64,000 bases of DNA. It comes from Enoplolaimus lenunculus (Eukaryota; Nematoda; Enoplea; Enoplida; Thoracostomopsidae). The stretch lies in assembly GCA_030248215.1 (NCBI GenBank), contig JASANG010003910.1, positions 248,001 to 312,000 on the forward strand. The letters are read 5' to 3'. The notes beneath the pieces were generated by a model that made no database searches, was not told the origin of the DNA, and saw nothing but the letters and a program-made list of their open reading frames with translations. Below are positions 48,201 through 58,900 of the stretch, piece by piece (the stretch's first letter is position 1; every line of letters begins with the position of its first letter). A program made the position numbers and the translations under genes.

Positions 48201-51200
48201 AAAAACGCACCGCGGCAGCGCATCCAACGCAATCCACCGGTTCCAGAGCTGACGAACCCGACGGTACTTCAAACGCAGTACATCATTCAAGCCAGCCGAA
48301 GCCAAAACAAAGCTCTTGCCGTGGCAGTATATATCGTCCACAACCAGTGAATATACATCAAACTTGTGCCCGCAAAGGCACATGGCCTAAATCGACTTGT
48401 GAACGAAAAATTGCTCAACAAATTCACGCTGCCGCTCAGAACAGCTCGAGCCCGAAAACCAAAATCGCGTTAACTCAAAACAATCACGAAGTGATTACAA
48501 TTGTGACCGAAAATGGTAACGTGAAGAATATACCGAGCAGTAGTTGCTCGCCGAGTTCTAGCAGTGACTCGGATACCCCTGTTAATGGACCGTTTAGTAC
48601 GCTAAAAATACAGGCTGACCATCCAATCGTCCACAACTATCTGAAGGCTTCTCGAGCAAATGGTGAGGTAACGCAAACGAGTCAGCGAAACATTACACCA
48701 CCACCACCATCGGCAAATGATTTTCATGGTTTCGTAAGAAGTTCGTTGACCGAAGAAATAATGAGGCTCTCGACAACACCTAAACTGTTCTCGTTCGAAA
48801 CTCAACAACTGATCCGATCCAAATACAACGTTGAATTGCGTCCAGATTTGTCCAAGAATTTCAACGCTGATCGCTCGAGTCTTTTCGCTAGTAATTTAAG
48901 CATGAAAATTTTCTTCAATTTTAAAACTTTGGAAAAGTTTGCTGTCTAAGCTGGAACCTAAGCATCAGCTTCCCTTTAAATCTAACCGTAAATCTAATCA
49001 TGAGTATAATCCTGATACTGCGTCTAACAATAAAATACTCCGTCTCGAGTTCCTTTTCTTTCAGTGGGTGGGGGGGCGCTACAATTAACAAAGTCTGATT
49101 TACTTAAGGTATAATTTGAAAAAACTTGAACTTTAAATGTAGATGCCTTGACTTTAGGGTTGGTTTCACTATTTGCTGCTGTTGCAATAATTGACATATG
49201 CGCTTTAAAGAATTCAAATTTCTAGGTTGCTTTTGAATGTAGGTTGAAACGCTAGAGTGCAATTAACTGCTGCAGGTGTTCTTTTCACTTTCAGTGCATC
49301 AAACAAAATCTATTCACATTTCAGCAGTTTTTTGCGCTGCACTGCACAACAATTTGCGTATGGGATGCCCCAATTGCTGTCGAACTGTGATAAATTGGTG
49401 TTTCGGTCACGACATGTACAATGTTTGCTTTCAGACTGCAGTCCAAATTTAAGCATTTTTCGATTTCAGGTCGCTACAGTCCTACAATGACGCGTGAATC
49501 ACGTGACATCACGCTGGCGATGTCATCGTTTGACGTACAATTGACCAATCATCGTCAAGGTTCTGTTCGACGGCCAATGCCGCAAGCAGCAAACAGTCAA
49601 CAAACGATGGTAACGCCGCAGAGATATAGAAAAGCATGCATAGGACGATATAGCAAACCTGATCAACGGCAGCGTAACGTTATTGCGAAAATGGGTCGGA
49701 TTTGGTCTCCAATTCAGGTAAGTATACAACACGCGGGATATAAGGTTTTTCTTAGAATAAATAGTCGTATTCCTGCAAATGCTGGGTTCTATTGTCCCGT
49801 TAGCATCATCTTCCAGCAAGCATTGCATCTATGCAGTTTGCGAAATATTGACAACATACTGTAAAAATTGGCCAGTGCAATAATGGACACGTGCAATCCA
49901 ACTCATTGCGTTAATCCATATTCTTAGTGCGGCATAAAGTAATACACGTTTACTGTATCAAAGTTTTCTGATCTTTCGTGTATATTACCAGTAAATCACC
50001 AGTTTTAGATATGAATGCGGACCCGTAGCCAAGGGGGAAGCCAGGGGGGCTCAGCCCTCTTGGAAAATTTTGAGCCCCCTAGAAACCTTTCAACCTTGCT
50101 TGTAACCCATTGAAAACCATTTAATGCCCCTCCTGAAAAATTTTTTAGCCCCCCTCTAGCAAGGTGAGCTAGCTACGGGCCTGTACGAATGGAGGCGGAT
50201 GGAGAAAAGATCACGGAGTGGTTGTAGTCGGCCACTGGTCAAAAATGTTCTCAAAAAAATGGTCAGGCCCCTGCTACCTTGCAATTTTTTTTAGTTTTGT
50301 GCAAGTTAAGTTGAGTTCTTTTTCTCATTCATTTCGTTTGCAATGTTTCTCTCTGTTCGCTGCTTGCTATTGACCATAGCAAGAGTGCATGATACAAGAG
50401 TGTGCAACTATTTAGCTTCTACATGGTGCAGAATGCACCACCGGGCGTTTCGTTTTTGCCGACCCCCCCCCTTGTTTGTAGGGGGTCGATGTCACTTGTA
50501 ATAACCTTAAATTAAATTATAAGCGGAGCTATTTGTTGCCGCATACATAAAGTGTCATGGTTCGCATAGGTTGTACCCTCCTCTAAGTAAAGGCGGTAGG
50601 CCGAAAACGCAACGAGTGCCGGGTACATTCTTTTCTACACAGAATGTACGCTTGCATACTCTTGTTAGTATGCATCATCCACTCTTGACCATACTGACAG
50701 AAAATTGTGAGAGCAAAGATGGCAATAGTTAGAGGAGGGGGTGGTAAAAGCCAAAAACCACCTGTGGTTTTTGGTTCTGACGGCTTACGGTGGCACCGTA
50801 GTTTTGATGACGTCCGTTACTGTCCGTCACCGTCCGGCACCTTCCATTGCGGTATTGTACGCGAAATACCCACGTACGATACCGTATGGTGACGTACGGT
50901 GACGGTCGACGCCATCGAACGGCGCTGCGCGACCAGAATAGTGCCACCCTTATTTTGTACGCTCATGTAAACTTGAAAACTTTCAAGAGTCCGCATCCAA
51001 TTCGTGCGTCATCGGTTCGATCACCAGCCGCTGAAACCGGTGTTAGCCGTCTCGAAAAGCATCGTCAACGACAAGAACGCAAAGCTGGCAAAGTGATCCT
51101 GATCGTTATCGCAAGTTTTTGCATCTGTTGGACGCCGTTTTTCATCGCGAACGTCGTCCGGCCGTTGTGCACATCGGACTGTATCGGCGGAACAACGTGG

Positions 51201-51317
51201 GTGATTGTAATGTGGCTCGGATACGCCAATTCTGCGTTGAATCCGATCATTTACACTGCGTTTAATCGCGTTTTTCGCGCTGCGATTAAGCGTACGTTTA
51301 ATTGCAGCAGTATTTAG
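42280..51317 (+). CDS. Aminergic (catecholamine-type) G-protein-coupled receptor, seven coding exons
   Basis: Exons 42280-42748, 44018-44168, 45238-45388, 47021-47194, 48137-48890, 49470-49717 and 50988-51317 join in frame to 758 aa. It is a seven-helix plasma-membrane receptor for a biogenic amine. Landmarks: an Asn-rich N-terminus with several N-glycosylation sites; GN in TM1; D157 (2.50) across the first splice; C185 (3.25); D192 (3.32), the amine-binding Asp; DRY at 209-211; ECL2 C261; TM5 Ser272/Ser273/Ser276 before P280; CWTPFF at 696-701; W725 and Y728 (7.40/7.43); NPIIY at 734-738. The tail is short with Cys755 near its end. D3.32 plus the TM5 serine triad point to dopamine, octopamine or adrenaline-like ligands. 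The TM3-4 region also resembles 5-HT4 and H2 receptors, so the ligand is open. ICL3 is very long (about 370 residues, Ser- and Gln-rich), encoded mainly by exons 5 and 6. Exon 5 uses a modest donor CTA|GTAATT. The start could also be the Met at 42304 or 42334. Confidence 0.9.
43070..43479. mobile_element. hAT-like element, CAGGGGCGTAC ends
   Basis: The ends are caggggcgtacggag and ctcggtacgccactg. The octamer ATCAGCCT is identical on both sides (43062-43069, 43480-43487). The 410-bp interior has G-runs near the left and C-runs near the right, and no transposase. It lies in intron 1 of the receptor. End fragments of relatives (aggggcgtagccaggattt) occur near 11000 and 32527. Confidence 0.88.
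43609..43744. mobile_element. hAT-like MITE, CAGGCCCGTAGC end
   Basis: It starts caggcccgtagctagctt and is flanked by perfect TCTTGTCA octamers (43601-43608, 43745-43752). The right end is degenerate (caggtgaggctcaacccg). The complete relative at 50018-50183 has both ends. It lies in intron 1 of the receptor. Confidence 0.8.
45016..45214. mobile_element. TCAAATGTGTGTAGCACC MITE next to receptor exon 3
   Basis: The left end tcaaatgtgtgtagcacct is answered by ggtgataggtgctatatgc at the right. It ends about 23 bases before the first base of receptor exon 3, so most of the normal branch-site region belongs to or abuts the element. Confidence 0.72.
46715..46933. mobile_element. GAGTCAAATT hairpin MITE near receptor exon 4
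   Basis: The ends are cactgtaaaagtggtgagtc and gactcatcattttttgcagtg, and the whole 219-bp element folds back on itself (gactctctgtcaaatag versus ctatttcggagagagtc). TA lies directly outside both ends, and tatcat is repeated just beyond, suggesting a Tc1/mariner-type TA target. Confidence 0.82.
47840..48130 (+). mobile_element. tRNA-containing element abutting the exon 5 acceptor
   Basis: It aligns with 38321-38567 and 34672-34894: aaaatctccagaagacgagag, a decayed A-box region, ggttcgaatcctagc B-box (about 48059), and aaatagaaaatatacgttcac. Its last recognisable base lies within about 12 bases of the exon 5 acceptor (ttttag|GAA). The left boundary is approximate. Confidence 0.6.
50018..50183. 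mobile_element. hAT-like MITE, CAGGCCCGTAGC ends
   Basis: The left end is cggacccgtagcc and the right end gctagctacgggcctg. The flanks tatgaatg (50010-50017) and tacgaatg (50184-50191) match at 7 of 8. The arms contain gagccccc/ggggggctc. It lies in intron 6 of the receptor. Confidence 0.8.
50376..50688. mobile_element. AAGAGTGTGCAACT MITE
   Basis: It shares both ends (caagagtgcatgat and atgcatcatccactcttg) and the internal accataagtgtcatggttcg-type layout with the element at 450-745. It lies in the last intron of the receptor, about 300 bases before exon 7. Confidence 0.6.
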
Positions 51318-51489
51318 GTGTATTTGACACGGGCGGATTAATGATTTTTTTAATGATGATGGACTTTGGGTATAGTTTGAAAACATTCAGTTGGAACTGT
51401 ATAAAAAATTGTAACTAAACCCTGCGTAATGCCGTCCACAGAAATAACTATGACTTGTCACCCTCCTGTGTTCATAATTAACTTATGCA

Positions 51490-52601
51490 TAAAACCAGTC
51501 GTAGTGGGACTACATTTATTGAGCGAAGCTCGAACACACGTAAGCAATTAAGGTAATACGCAAATTAGTTATTAGCTAACTAATCATTTATCGGTTTTGG
51601 AGGTTTGTAAGCAAATTCCTCAGATTCCTCGCACGCAAAAACCTTTCAGCCACCCTAATAATTATTGGAATAATTCAAAAAGTCCTAATTTTGTCTCGTC
51701 AATTAAGCAAACATGCAAATTATCTATTAGCTAAGTATTCGATAATCGGTTTTGGAGGTTTGTAAACATTTTATTCAGATTCCTCGCACCCGAAATTAGT
51801 GTTGAAATTATATTGCTTTTAACCTTAAAAATTATTGAAATCATTTAAAAAGTCCTAATTTTGTCTTGTCATTAAGCTAATATGCAAATTAGCTATTAGC
51901 TAACTATTCAATTATCGGTTTTGGAGGTTTGTAACCATTTTATTCAGATTCCTCGCACCCAAAAACTTTCAGTAAACCCTAATAATTATTGAAATAATTT
52001 AAAAAGTCCTAGTTTTGTCTTGTCAATTAAGCTAATATGCAAATTAGCTATTAGCTAACTATTCAATTATCGGTTTTGGATGTTTGTAAACTATTTATTT
52101 AAATTCCTCGCACATAAAAACCCTTTAGGGCTGAAATTATATTGCTTTTAACCTTAATAATTAGTGAAAAATTGTAAAAAGTCGTAATTTAGGCTTATAA
52201 ACTATGCTAATATGCAAATTACCTATTAGCTAACTGCTCAATTATTGATTTTGGAGGTATGTAAACAGTCTACGCAGATTTCTCGAACCCAAAAACCCTG
52301 CAATGCTAAAATTACATTGCTTCTAACTGTAATAATTAGTGAAATATTGTGGAAAGTCCTAATTTAGGCATAATTAATTATGCAAATTAGCCTGTAGCTA
52401 ATAACGGCATAAAATTTTAAAACCCCAATGCGAGGTTAACACCCCAGGATAATTGGCTTTCAAACAAAAAAGTTTATCAAAATCGGTTCAGCTGTTCCTG
52501 AGATTCTTTTCGGACAGACAGACGGACGGACAGACATCCACCTTTCGACCCCCAAGTACAAAACATAAAACGCTTCGCGAAACTCCGAGCTTCGCTCAAT
52601 T
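51490..52601. mobile_element. GAGCGAAGCTC element with five internal 155-174 bp tandem units
   Basis: It opens with accagtcgtagtgggactac and ttgagcgaagctcg and closes with gcttcgcgaaactccgagcttcgctcaa, so the outer sequences are partly inverted. Between them a unit containing atgcaaattagctattagc, atcggttttggaggtttgtaa and cagattcctcgcaccc recurs at about 51592, 51748, 51917, 52072 and 52246. A shorter copy in the opposite orientation lies at 6384-6935. No protein is encoded. Confidence 0.75.
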
Positions 52602-52908
52602 AGTAAAATTATGAATAATATTATAAAACAAACGAAAGAAAGTATAAAACGAACCGCGAGATTGCCAATATTTGTCTGCAGATTGTTTAAAGTGAAATAG
52701 TACCCCTCTGCTCATGGACCAAATCGACAATGTTCCCCTCAACTGTTATACATTATAGTGAAACCGTCCTCTAGGATTTCCGTTGTTTCTATAACGGAAA
52801 CAAGCGGAAACGGATATCGGGTTACATCCTGGCTGCAACCCTCCCCCCCCCCCGAGAATGTAAAAGCTGTCCCTTCTACTTACACCACATTCGCACTATA
52901 TATTATAT

Positions 52909-53247
52909 ATGTCGTGCCCTAAACAGATATTTTCCCCAGTTCGGATCAGCCCAAACAACATGTATAATGCAAACTACATTCGATTGGAGGATTGCACAGG
53001 CCAAACGGCTGCTGGAATAATGCAAACTGTTTGCGATTGGTTGTTCCTGCTTCCCAGCTGGGGGCTGGGATGTTCCAAACGACAAATGCCGTTCGGATTA
53101 GCCCAATTTTCGAATATAGCCGTGCCTGAACAACCAATCAAAATCAGTTTGCATTCCAGTAGTTGCTTGGGCTGCCTCGAACAGCAATGGTCGTTTTGGA
53201 ACGTCCCAGTAGCCAACTGGGGCAAATAGCTGTTTGGGGCACGACAT
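52909..53247. mobile_element. MITE with ATGTCGTGCCC ends
   Basis: The left end atgtcgtgccctaaacag and right end ctgtttggggcacgacat form a TIR of about 32 bp, extending to ccccagtt/aactgggg. TA is present beside both ends. The whole element is open in several frames, giving a 106-codon frame that I regard as incidental. Confidence 0.82.
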
Positions 53248-53311
53248 AATACATACATTTGGCTGTGAATATGTAAACAGGAGTGCATTACTCCGGCAAA
53301 TAGCATTTTGG

Positions 53312-54024
53312 CAGGGTACAACGGGAGGTGAAAAATAGCGGAGCCGGAGGTCAAAGGTGAGGCGAATTTAGGTGGATCATGTATAAAACAGAGTCGGAAC
53401 GTTTTTCTGCGGGGTTGTAATAGTCAGCTTATAGCTTTAGACTAACTTTTTTGCTTAGACTTTGACTTAGGCATAGGCTTAGGAATAGGCTCATCCTTGT
53501 TGGACGCTTATAGGCTTAGGCTTAGGAATATGCTTATACTACTGTTCCGGCCCTGTTCCATACATTGACCACTTAGGTAGTAAAAATGGTTAATTAGTTA
53601 ATTTTAGTCAATACCTGCATCAGCCTACAACCGTAGACCTGCCTCCGGCTCCGGTAGAATTTTTGCGGCAATTTCCGTTGTTAAATTTTGCAAAATTTTT
53701 CTGTTTAGCGCGTTTCGTTTTACTTTTGTCACAATTTTCATGAAAGAATTTTTGAAATTTCGCAACAACTTAAGTACATATTGGCAAATATTGGGTAAAA
53801 TTAATTAATTAAACATAATTTTTACTGCCTAACTTCGCCTCACCTCCGGCAAGTTTCGTTGACCTCCGGCTCATCTGTGAAATTTCGGAAATTTTTCCAG
53901 AAAATTGTGACAAAAGTACAACGATTGGCAAAATTTTACTACCGAAATTGCCGGGACCTCCGGCAAATATCTACCGGAGCCTGATTTTCTGCCAGAGACG
54001 GAGACAGACCTAGGTTGTACCCTG
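53312..54024. mobile_element. CTCCGG hAT-like elements interrupted by a TTAGGC MITE
   Basis: The left end cagggtacaacgggaggtg starts a CTCCGG element. After 61 bases it is split by a complete TTAGGC MITE at 53374-53570, whose flanks atttaggt and acttaggt (7 of 8) mark the insertion. CTCCGG sequence resumes and is followed by a second, inverted CTCCGG portion ending ggttgtaccctg at 54024. The composite therefore records at least two events. Confidence 0.78.
53374..53570. mobile_element. TTAGGC MITE nested in a CTCCGG element
   Basis: The ends are ggatcatgtataaaacag and ccctgttccatacattgacc. The interior has tagctttagactaactttt and cttaggcataggcttagg. The target duplication is ATTTAGGT/ACTTAGGT. 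Confidence 0.85.
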
Positions 54025-54389
54025 TGTTTGGTGCACATATATGTTCCGCTGGTAAACGGGACGTCCCTCAAAGTATGGTCCATTGTTCAATGATGTTGAA
54101 TAACGACATCTTAAAATTTCTTGTTACCAAAATATATTTTTAAATTTCGGAGACCAATTCCATAAAAAGTTCCTTTTGAATCAGATAGTTGCAGAAAGGT
54201 ATTAAAAATGAACGATTGACCTGAGTGGTTTTGAAACCTGTTAAGATTACAGGAATTTTTACTAATTATTATCGCTGAATACAAAACACAAGCAATAATT
54301 TATTTAGTATGCTACGACTAGAAAAATGAATAAGACTTACAATTTAACACTTCAACAAGAGCTGTAAACGGAAGCACCACTGGGTGACA

Positions 54390-54760
54390 AGGTCTGGGTT
54401 TCCGAAATTTTACTTGAGTATTTACTTAAATTTCGTTTACGTAATTACTTAAGTAGCCGACTTAAGTAAATACACAGCTTTTCGACAAAAACAAAATAAA
54501 TGCCATAATTGAAAAATGTGTCATAGCCAGAAAGCCTTAATTCTGCTTTATATGAAGAGGCCCGATCAGTTTACAATCTCAGTTAGACCAAGGTTAAAAC
54601 ACCTAACCTGGTGGTCTATAACACATTAAAATTGATCAGTCACTTAAGTATTTACTTAACTTAAGCACGCTCTTAGAAACTGCAAATTGGCTAAGTAAAT
54701 GCTTAGCACATACTTAAGTATGAAATCGTACTTCAGCAGGGTTTTAGAAACCCAATTAAG
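54390..54760. repeat. CTTAAG-rich inverted repeat, probable MITE
   Basis: The ends are tctgggtttccgaaatttta and gggttttagaaaccca. Both arms contain dense acttaagtatttacttaa words. Inverted ends and a non-coding centre suggest a small DNA element, but no second copy was seen. Confidence 0.5.
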
Positions 54761-55024
54761 GATGTTGAGGCTTAAATTTAGGGACTAAATTTGGTCTTAA
54801 TGGAAAGATCCTTAGTCAACACCGACAAATAAGTTTATAAAAAATCAAACTGTCCCTGAAATGAGATTGCTTATTCAACATGATTTAAAAATAAACTTCT
54901 TTCAGGTTATATTGCTAGATTGAAAGGAACAATAGCAGAAACGTTAAATGCACCAATAATACTTGAAATAATTATGTCGCCAAATAGAAATCACGCTATT
55001 GTCTATGTGCTTTAGCACCTACAG

Positions 55025-55285
55025 CAGGTGGCAACAAAATTTCGCATTTAGCAAAAAATTGCTGTTTGGGTCCGTATGCGAAAAAACCAAATCGAACAAA
55101 GTTCTGCAATATATTTTTCAATTTTTGAGTAATAAAAATTGAAATAACTTGTTATATAAATCAAAAAAATCTCAGAACTAACGTCGAGCACGAAATAATT
55201 GCCGGAAATTTGCAAAACACAAGGTTCGGAGGCCGGCCCGGAAAATTAGCAATATCGGTGAATTCGTGGATTTGGCGCCACCCTG
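55025..55285. mobile_element. GGATTC-family hAT-like MITE, decayed
   Basis: The ends are caggtggcaacaaaa and ggcgccaccctg. The centre word gcaatatatttttcaatttttgagtaataaa parallels 8180-8215. The hexamer arms are mostly eroded. Confidence 0.6.
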
Positions 55286-55927
55286 CCGTATACACATCCA
55301 AGCACCACATAGAAAACTATTGTCACTAGAAAACGCATGATGCCCAGTAAAAAGCTAAACATTTATGACACTAGAACGCGAACACTGATGAAAAACAGAC
55401 ATTATAGCACACGACTAATACAAATTAGCGCCCAGATAAGTGAACGTAAAGAAAAAATTACGTACTACTTAACAGCCCACTAATCGGTCGTTTTGCAGTT
55501 CAACGACGTCTACAATATTCCTGTGTTTTTCGCATGAAATCAAAAACCGTTATTCTCTCACAGTGTAGATTTTTTTCACAACACGATAATTTCGATACTT
55601 CAAAAGTATATCCGCTGCCGTTTTAAGTATATACGCGATCTACCAAAAAACCAAACCATCGCTTAAGTTGATGCTTGAGACTGCTTAATGTTACAAAAGA
55701 CCAGATGATTCTCCGTTGCTATTGAGCACACGTCTTGTATTTATGTATTAACCCGAGACGAAAGCCAACGCCTACAGCACTTTAATAACATACAGCGTTC
55801 AGGTTTGATGCAAAAAGAATCAAGACAAACATATAATACAGTAAGGCACAAGAGTTGCACTTCAGTAAAGTTTTAGTATAAGCAAAGTTTTAACATTGTA
55901 AGCAATATTAATTAAAATGGCTCTCAC

Positions 55928-58900
55928 TTAGCACCCAGGTTGACTCTTTTCGGTACGGCTCACTTTTTTTGACTTTTCTGTTGATTTAGGAGGCGGAGGA
56001 CCACCGGCTGCCATGTGTCTGCCATAGAGGCTGAAATGAAACGTGTTTCAATGAATAATTTCATGTAAAAAGGATGCCATGATGGTTTAGTGAGTCGATA
56101 TAACTTTAAATGCTCTATTTTCGGCACGTGTACTGATGATATTCGTGTTTGGTTGTCCACATAGTGTGTTTTATACATTAAAGTAAAATGGTGCGCAGCT
56201 GTACTAACTACAGAATATGAAGTACGAAACAACAGAAAACGTACAGCCGCCTTCTCAAAGATTCACTTACTATTTGTACGTTTCCGTTCTTATATAATCC
56301 ATGACATGAGAAACTCCGATCCTCAGCTGTTCAATAATAGGTGGGACCCATGGGTTGAAGTCCATTTTGAGCACGTGTTTGTCTCCGGTTAGATCCAGGT
56401 TGCCTAAAATAGAAAAACGTAGTGAGACATCTAACACATACCATATGTACCTAATTAGCAAACTAACAAATAACTAAACGACACTACATAACACTTTTGG
56501 ACGTGCTTCCTGTTTATAAGAACGTCAATGTGACAATGTTTTCATACCCTAAAAATCTCCTTGAAAAAGACTAACTAATCATTGAACAAGATTAACTAAT
56601 CACTCTGTTCTAAACAAATGGCTATTGGACGCAGGTAACCTTCATCCGTCAGCGCATAAGTTAGTTCTTATGAACACTGAATTATACACACAAAAACTGT
56701 TGCACTATTCCATCCCTACCGTGGCTTGGTAATAAACCAGACCTTAATCAAAGTTAACTGTCGATTTTCTCCAATAAAATTTACGCACAAGTAACGAAAT
56801 AGTCTCGTGCTTATTTTAAGAAAAAATGTGTCAAAGGACCTAAAAACTGTTTGTAAGAAAAACGAAAGCGTTAGTTGCACATATTCGAGATAGTATTGAT
56901 TGCAATGATGCCTGTGATTGTCACATAGCCAACACCAGTTAAGAACAAAACACACATTGCGACAAGATATCTATTGCACTCACACGTCAAAAATCAAATA
57001 TAATCATAAAACAGTATTAAACGGCAAAATTTTACCAATCTCTGGTGGAAGCACAGTTAAGCGGTTGCCTTGTATGTGTAATTCACGCAAACGCGTCAGC
57101 TGTCCAACTTCTTTTGGCAAGTACACGAGATCGTTTTCACGAAGCACCAACTGAAAAGACGAAATCAAACGACAGGTTGTTTAACCGACTGATCACAACA
57201 CAGCACATAAAACGTTCCCAAGCTGTGGTTATCATGAATTAAACTCGTGAACAACCATACAAATACAACCCCTTCAACACTGTGTAGAAGACAATTTAAT
57301 TGAATTAATCTTTTAACGCTACACACACCTTGCATCATTTTCCTTACAATTTGAAGATTTTTCAGATTGCATATGTCTGGAGGCAATGTTTCAAAATCGT
57401 TGTCTCCGAGGTATAATGCGCGAAGAGATTCTGTAAAATAAAATGTAAATTAACAAAATTCAAAACAAAACATTCGATGTGTCATGTATATTAACAACCG
57501 ACTAGTTTCAAAACAAATTTCTTTAATGTTTCAAGAAATGAAACAATTTACTAAGCACGGCAAGACTGAGTTGAGCATGTGCTATACTTACAATTAGTCT
57601 GCGTAACATACCCATCATAAAAAAGTTGCCAGGCAAACTTCGCTCTGACAAATTATTATACGTCAAGTCTAGAACTTCCAATGCCGGGAAGGCACCAAAA
57701 CCGCGAGGCAAATTCCAAAGGCGGTTCATTCTGAAAAAACACATTGGAATGACTACAAAATTTGTCTTAATTTGTCTGAATGGTTACGGCAAGAAATTTA
57801 AAAAGATTCAAAACGATTCACGGTTGTGGCTGTTCAAGTTTGTTCATATGAAACAAAAATATACAAATTTTTAAACGTTAGTGACCAGAATATTCAACTG
57901 GGACAGAGGGGGCTCAGGCATCTAAGAGATGCGCAAAGCTAGGCACAATTTCAAAGTTGATGTGTTCCAATGAAAATTTCAAGATTTGTGCAAAATGAAA
58001 CGGGTGATTCGATCCCTAGAACCTCAAGGAGTGAACTTACTGTGTGTAAAACTACGAAACGTATTAAACGTTTATGTAACATTCGCAAAACGTTCCTTGG
58101 ATTATGGATTGCGGATTTAGGCCATCAGATCCCAAGGACTGGGCTCCAGAACTTGTGTTTCTCGTTAACCGACATTTGTATACCGTATGCACTCAGCGGA
58201 TACCGGATATTTACGGTTGCGGTCCCGAATAACATATAACAGCTTTTTACATGTACGAATGCTAGACATATTGCTGCGACACCATAACTGGCACGTCAAG
58301 AGGTGACACTAATGTGAAATAAAACTACCAAACCATACTTCAGGTCAACGAACGTAAAAATTAACGCCATATCATCAAATTAACAATACTTTCTCAACTT
58401 ACCCCAAATTCAAAATCCGCAGCTTGGGTAATGATGAAATCGACGTAGGCAATTCCTGAAAACGAAGAGATAAATGTTTCGACGCACCAAGACAAGATCG
58501 GCGTGAATTATATTTAAGAAATAACTAAGAGCAAGTTTTCAAATTATTCAAGACCATGACATGACATCTTGGCCCCAAGACATTTTTAACCACTAAGTAA
58601 CTTTCAACCGTTCAGAATTCAAATGTGATATGTATAGACGAAAACCAAGATCGAGACCAGACGCAGGCCCAATCAGACTTCGATGCTTGAAAATGGTGCA
58701 TTCAATGTTTATATCATCGAGAGTGCATGAGAGTGCATGATACTCATAACAAGAGTATGAAACTCGGTACATTCTGTGTAGCAAAGAATGTACCCAGCGC
58801 GTTGCATTTTTGGCCGACCCCCATATTTAGGCGGAAATGGTTGGTTAAAACAACGAAATTGGAGAAAATGCTAATAAAATGCACGGTAAAAATTGTCCGA

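Larger units (their letters stand above)
51318..55927. other. Gene-free stretch between convergent GPCR and RSU1 genes
   Basis: It must contain both 3' UTRs, but no clear AATAAA was found near either stop codon. Contents: the GAGCGAAGCTC tandem element (51490-52601), a perfect-ended MITE (52909), the composite CTCCGG/TTAGGC insertion (53312-54024), a CTTAAG-rich inverted repeat (about 54390-54760) and a GGATTC MITE (55025). Nothing else stands out. Confidence 0.55.

Noticed and set aside
48660-48680. Alternative donor GAG|GTAACG inside receptor exon 5
   Set aside because: It is a stronger-looking donor but leaves phase 0, which does not match the phase-1 start of exon 6; the CTA|GTAATT donor at 48890 does. 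It could still be used in a different isoform.
52909-53229. 106-codon frame MSCPKQ...
   Set aside because: It coincides exactly with a MITE having 32-bp inverted ends; the frame is open by chance and mirrored on the other strand.
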